From contig CALMAD010000026.1 in assembly GCA_937859105.1 (NCBI GenBank), positions 1-9,848 on the forward strand: a DNA stretch of 9,848 bases, written 5' to 3'. The notes beneath the pieces are model-generated. The model searched no databases and was not told the origin of the DNA. It saw only the letters and a program-made list of their open reading frames with translations. The stretch is from an uncultured Propionibacteriaceae bacterium. Its GTDB lineage: Bacteria > Actinomycetota > Actinomycetes > Propionibacteriales > Propionibacteriaceae. How positions within the stretch are numbered: the stretch's first letter is position 1; each line of letters opens with the position of its first letter. Both the position numbers and the translations under genes were made by a program. Below, one piece after another: positions 7,696-9,848 of this stretch.

Positions 7696-7725
7696 TTGCG
7701 TGTCAGACCATCGGTCTGTTACGTT
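7696..7725 (+). promoter_or_regulatory. Candidate SDR promoter
   Basis: The pair TTGCGT (7696-7701) and TACGTT (7720-7725), with an 18-bp spacer, is a reasonable sigma-70-type promoter pointing at the SDR start 41 bases further on. The first operator palindrome fills the spacer, so bound TetR protein would block RNA polymerase directly. On the other strand TAACGT (complement of 7721-7726) could serve as -10 for tetR, giving overlapping divergent promoters, but its -35 is not clear. Confidence 0.5.
7704..7718. promoter_or_regulatory. TetR operator 1
   Basis: This is a perfect dyad, CAGACC-ATC-GGTCTG, between the -35 and -10 of the candidate SDR promoter. Its AGACC...GGTCT half-sites resemble known TetR-family operators. 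It shares 12 of 13 core bases with operator 2. Confidence 0.75.
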
Positions 7726-7737
7726 ACCGCACATCCA

Positions 7738-7754
7738 AAAGACCATCAGTCTTT
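7738..7754. promoter_or_regulatory. TetR operator 2
   Basis: This dyad, AAAGACCATCAGTCTTT, has 6-bp perfect outer arms and one mismatched inner pair. It is centred 35 bp after operator 1 and ends just before the SDR ribosome binding site AAGGGG (7755-7760). Here a bound repressor would block SDR transcription and cover the likely -35 area of the tetR promoter. Confidence 0.7.
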
Positions 7755-7765
7755 AAGGGGTCGTC

Positions 7766-8601
7766 ATGACAGACGTCGTCGTTCTCATCGGGGCCGGATC
7801 CATCGGCCAGGCGATCGCCCGCCGGGTCGGCGCGGGTCGCACCGTCCTGATCGCCGATCTGCACCCGGCCGGGGCGCGCGCCGCCGCCGAGACGCTGGCC
7901 GACGCCGGGTTCGTCACCGAAGTCGCGGGCGTGGACGTGGCGGACGCGAGTCCGTCGCCGCGCTGGCGGCGCGGGCGTCCGCGTTGGGCGACGTGACCCA
8001 CGTGATCCACGCGGCCGGGGTGTCGCCGGTCCAGGCGACGGCGGAGCAGGTCGTGGCGGTCGACCTCGTCGGCACCGCGCTCGTCTTGGACGCCTTCGGT
8101 GCGATCGTCGCGCCGGGCGGGTCGGGCATCGTGGTGGCGAGCCAGGCCGGGCACATGATGCCGCCCCTCTCGCCTGAGCAACGTGCGGCGCTCGGGCAGA
8201 CGCCGGCCGGCGAACTCGCCGCTCTCCACTGGCTGAAGGAGCTGCCGAACTCGGGAGCGGCCTACGGCGTCGCGAAGCAGGCCAACGCGGCGCGCGTGCA
8301 GTACCAGGCGCCGGTATGGGGCGACCGCGGGGCGACGCTGAACTCCATCAGCCCCGGCGTCATCATCACCCCCCTGGCGCGCGAGGAGATGGCGGGCCCG
8401 GGCGCCGAGGGCTATCGGCAGATGCTCGCGGCGTCCGCTGCCGGTCGCGCAGGGACGCCCGACGAAATCGGGGAGATCTGCGCCTTCCTGATGGGGCAAC
8501 GGTTCATCACGGGCTCCGACCTCCTCGCGGACGGCGGGGTCATCGCCGCCATGCCGTGGGCCGCTACACGCTGCCCGGCATGTGAGGCCACGAAGGAGTG
8601 A
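7766..8601 (+). pseudogene. Frameshifted short-chain dehydrogenase/reductase
   Basis: As written, the frame from ATG 7766 (RBS AAGGGG, 5-nt gap) gives only 76 residues and stops at 7996. After about codon 61 the family sequence continues in the -1 frame to the stop at 8601. Joining the frames at 7946-7950 gives about 278 residues of a Rossmann-fold NAD(P)-dependent SDR: cofactor loop LIGAGSIGQAIARR (7-20), acidic VLIADL (27-32) that may favour NAD, VDVAD (57-60), IHAAG (81-85) in place of NNAG, catalytic Ser126 in VASQAG, Tyr167 and Lys171 in AAYGVAKQAN, and SPGVIITPL (196-204). All catalytic residues survive downstream of the break, so the lesion is either recent or an assembly error. One base seems missing: a G added in GACGCGAG would read DAESVAAL. 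No slippery heptamer is present. The gene is divergent from tetR and presumably repressed by it. Substrate unknown. Confidence 0.85.
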
Positions 8602-8614
8602 CGCCGGGGCCGTG

Positions 8615-8661
8615 TGACGTTCTCCACACCAGGGTGTGGAGAACGTCAGCTAGAAACGCCC
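8615..8661 (-). repeat. Palindromic repeat, right copy (inverted relative to left copy)
   Basis: The hairpin has perfect 16-bp arms at 8615-8630 (TGACGTTCTCCACACC) and 8633-8648, with an AG centre. Read on the minus strand, 8661-8616 matches the left copy 6916-6961 at 41 of 46 positions: one mismatch in the outer flank and four at the hairpin centre. It lies 13 bases after the SDR stop. It overlaps the last codons of the rhamnosyltransferase-like gene, whose TGA stop (8648-8646) falls inside the hairpin arm. Confidence 0.88.
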
Positions 8662-9536
8662 CCGCCTCGCCTGCGGACGCCCGCGAGCACGCCGGCCCCG
8701 CGGTACTTGAGGCGATCGAAGCCCTCGCGCCCGATGATGCGCACCAGCCCGACGCGGATCGCCTGGCGTCCGCGGTCGCGCAGGAACCGCACCGGGGAGT
8801 CCACGACGCCCGACCGCAGCTTCGCCGTCCGGCTCGGCTCGGTCACGTCGTCGAGCAGCCCCGGGAAGGCGGCGCGGTAGGCGTCCGGGCCGACGAGGCG
8901 TCCGCGCACGCGGTTGCTCACGTTGTTGCCGTGCACCACCTGCAGCCACCCCGGAGGGCCGTCGACCTCCACCACGGGCATGTGGCGGCTCAGCCGGTTG
9001 TGCCAGTCCGCCCAGCAGGTGCGCAGCTCGGTCAGATCTTCGCGGACCGCGCAGAACGCGTTGTCGCGGTCGTGCCGCAGGAACAATTGCTCGCCGTGTT
9101 TGATGAGCCCGAAGACGACATACAGCGCCGTGCGCGGCGCGGTGATCCTGGCCTGGCGCAGCCGCCGGACGAAATCCGTCGCGAGGCCGTCGTCGTTGTC
9201 GAGATTCGAGGTGATGACCGGCCCGCGATCATGGCCGACGACGCGGCGAATGTCTTCCGCGAGATCGTCGTCGCTCACCGTCTCGCGGTAGATCGGGGCC
9301 AAGAGCCCCTCGCTCTCGAGTTGAGACATTCGTTGCTTCAACCATGCGGGACTCTCGGGATCGAGGTAAACGATCCAGAAAACGTCGCCGGTGTCCTGCC
9401 CGCGCACGGACGGGACCGAGTAGCGGTCGAACAGCACAATTCGGTCGCGAAGCCAGCCTTCCTTGGCCCGAATCATGCTCTCCACGCCCTCGCTGGGCAG
9501 ATTGAAGCGCGTGAGAAATACGTGAGGGATGGACAA
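8646..9536 (-). CDS. Putative rhamnosyltransferase (PF11316-like)
   Basis: The 296-residue protein resembles the 'putative rhamnosyl transferase' family (PF11316). It has the N-terminal HVFLTRFNLPS (5-15), LFDRYSVPSVRGQ (35-47), FWIVYLDPESPAW (53-65), ITSNLDNDDGLATDFV (108-123), where LDNDD is the expected metal/nucleotide-sugar DxD-type site, and the late WLQVVHGNNVSNR (197-209). It probably transfers a sugar during surface polysaccharide synthesis in the cytosol; rhamnose is the family label, not shown here. The start is TTG at 9536, since an in-frame TGA lies at 9548-9546 and the conserved N-terminus begins immediately. That TGA is the stop of the upstream Wzz-like gene only 9 bases away, so translation is probably coupled. 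The first third, with adjacent upstream sequence, looks less GC-rich than the rest of the window. The C-terminus (RRRGGGVSS) is formed by the overlapping palindromic repeat and may not be original. Confidence 0.8.
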   Translation of the reverse strand: MSIPHVFLTRFNLPSEGVESMIRAKEGWLRDRIVLFDRYSVPSVRGQDTGDVFWIVYLDPESPAWLKQRMSQLESEGLLAPIYRETVSDDDLAEDIRRVVGHDRGPVITSNLDNDDGLATDFVRRLRQARITAPRTALYVVFGLIKHGEQLFLRHDRDNAFCAVREDLTELRTCWADWHNRLSRHMPVVEVDGPPGWLQVVHGNNVSNRVRGRLVGPDAYRAAFPGLLDDVTEPSRTAKLRSGVVDSPVRFLRDRGRQAIRVGLVRIIGREGFDRLKYRGAGVLAGVRRRGGGVSS

Positions 9537-9545
9537 TTTCTGAGC

Positions 9546-9848
9546 TCAATTCATGGCGACAGTTGCATTCTTTCGAGAAGGACGCCGCGGGAGCCTGCGG
9601 TCCGCGAACTGGGCGGCGCCCACCGAGATGAAGAGGCCGGCGACGGCGATCGCGGCGTAGGCCCTGGGCTGACTAGGCGTGATGTGTTCGATCGGCGGGT
9701 CGCCCGGCGACCCTTGGAGCGTCATGCGGGCCCGCGCGGGCACCTGCATGTCTTCCTGCAGCATGGTCAGCCGGGTTTGCAGGTTGTTGAGCGTCGCGTC
9801 GAACCGACGCCGCGCACCCTCTTCCGTCGAGTCGATCGACTCGACGAT
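9546..9848 (-). CDS. Wzz-like chain-length/co-polymerase protein, C-terminal part
   Basis: This frame is open from the window's right edge to the TGA at 9548-9546, giving the last 100 residues of a longer protein. An internal ATG at 9764 should not be taken as the start, because the preceding residues (ARRRFDATLNNLQTRLTMLQED) continue the same helical, coiled-coil-like pattern. Then follow a Pro-rich segment (GDPPIEHITPSQPRAY) and a hydrophobic membrane helix (AYAAIAVAGLFISVGAAQFA), ending with a short basic cytoplasmic tail (RRLPRRPSRKN). Proline-rich sequence leading into a final transmembrane helix after a long coiled coil is characteristic of Wzz/polysaccharide co-polymerase proteins, which set glycan chain length or aid export at the membrane. 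The rhamnosyltransferase-like gene follows by 9 bases, supporting a polysaccharide operon that enters from the right. The N-terminal part is outside the window, so a different coiled-coil membrane protein cannot be excluded. Confidence 0.62.
   Translation of the reverse strand: MVESIDSTEEGARRRFDATLNNLQTRLTMLQEDMQVPARARMTLQGSPGDPPIEHITPSQPRAYAAIAVAGLFISVGAAQFADRRLPRRPSRKNATVAMN

Noticed and set aside
7940..7960. Programmed -1 frameshifting in the SDR gene
   Set aside because: No X-XXY-YYZ slippery heptamer and no evident downstream stimulatory hairpin; a lost base explains the data more simply.
7753..8499. 248-residue minus-strand frame opposite the SDR gene
   Set aside because: Arg/His-rich antisense shadow; the plus strand carries all SDR motifs across two frames.
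6930..8648. Insertion sequence or CRISPR array suggested by the repeated palindromes
   Set aside because: There is no transposase between or beside the two copies, and only two copies exist, 1.65 kb apart with genes between them, so neither an autonomous IS nor a CRISPR array fits.
9546..9764. Separate small protein of 72 residues starting at 9764
   Set aside because: The same frame stays open to the window edge with continuous coiled-coil-like sequence, so it is the tail of a larger Wzz-like protein.

Overview
The window is very GC-rich, with strong third-position G/C bias, Shine-Dalgarno sites of the AGGAGG type, and families typical of Actinomycetota. The gene set (pyruvate phosphate dikinase, TetR plus SDR, an actinobacterial-style lipoprotein, surface-polysaccharide enzymes) fits a high-GC actinobacterium. 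Propionibacteriaceae-like bacteria are one possibility, but that is an inference from gene content only.

Layout from left to right. A TIM-barrel sugar phosphate isomerase/epimerase-like gene (+, 5-811) converges on a full-length pyruvate phosphate dikinase gene (ppdK, -, 884-3541). A strong bidirectional hairpin terminator (827-866) lies between them. After a 184-bp divergent intergenic region come a two-domain GT2 glycosyltransferase (+, 3726-5519) and a secreted lipoprotein that looks like a TIM-barrel glycoside hydrolase (+, 5588-6910). A divergent TetR regulator (-, 7023-7673) and short-chain dehydrogenase (+, 7766-8601) follow. Their shared 92-bp intergenic region carries two near-identical AGACC-ATC-GGTCT type operators. 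The SDR gene is broken by a one-base frameshift near codon 61. The right end holds the 3' part of a minus-strand polysaccharide operon: the C-terminus of a Wzz-like chain-length/co-polymerase protein (9546 to beyond the window), then a PF11316-like putative rhamnosyltransferase (-, 8646-9536).

The most unusual structure is a pair of 46-bp palindromic repeats, about 41/46 identical, in inverted orientation at 6916-6961 and 8616-8661. They exactly bracket the TetR/SDR module. Each contains a near-perfect hairpin with 15-16 bp arms and a 2-nt centre, and the innermost base pair differs by a compensatory T-A to C-G change. They also share an asymmetric 14-nt flank outside the hairpin. They could be a dispersed intergenic hairpin family acting as bidirectional terminators at convergent gene ends, or the borders of an inserted gene cassette.

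Functionally, the right-end genes, the double GT2 enzyme and the hydrolase-like lipoprotein all point to building or remodelling cell-surface glycans. PPDK and the isomerase-like protein belong to central or sugar metabolism. The TetR/SDR pair looks like a self-contained repressor-controlled oxidoreductase unit placed between them. No RNA genes, CRISPR arrays, transposases or phage genes were seen, and there is no gene-free stretch longer than 300 bases.
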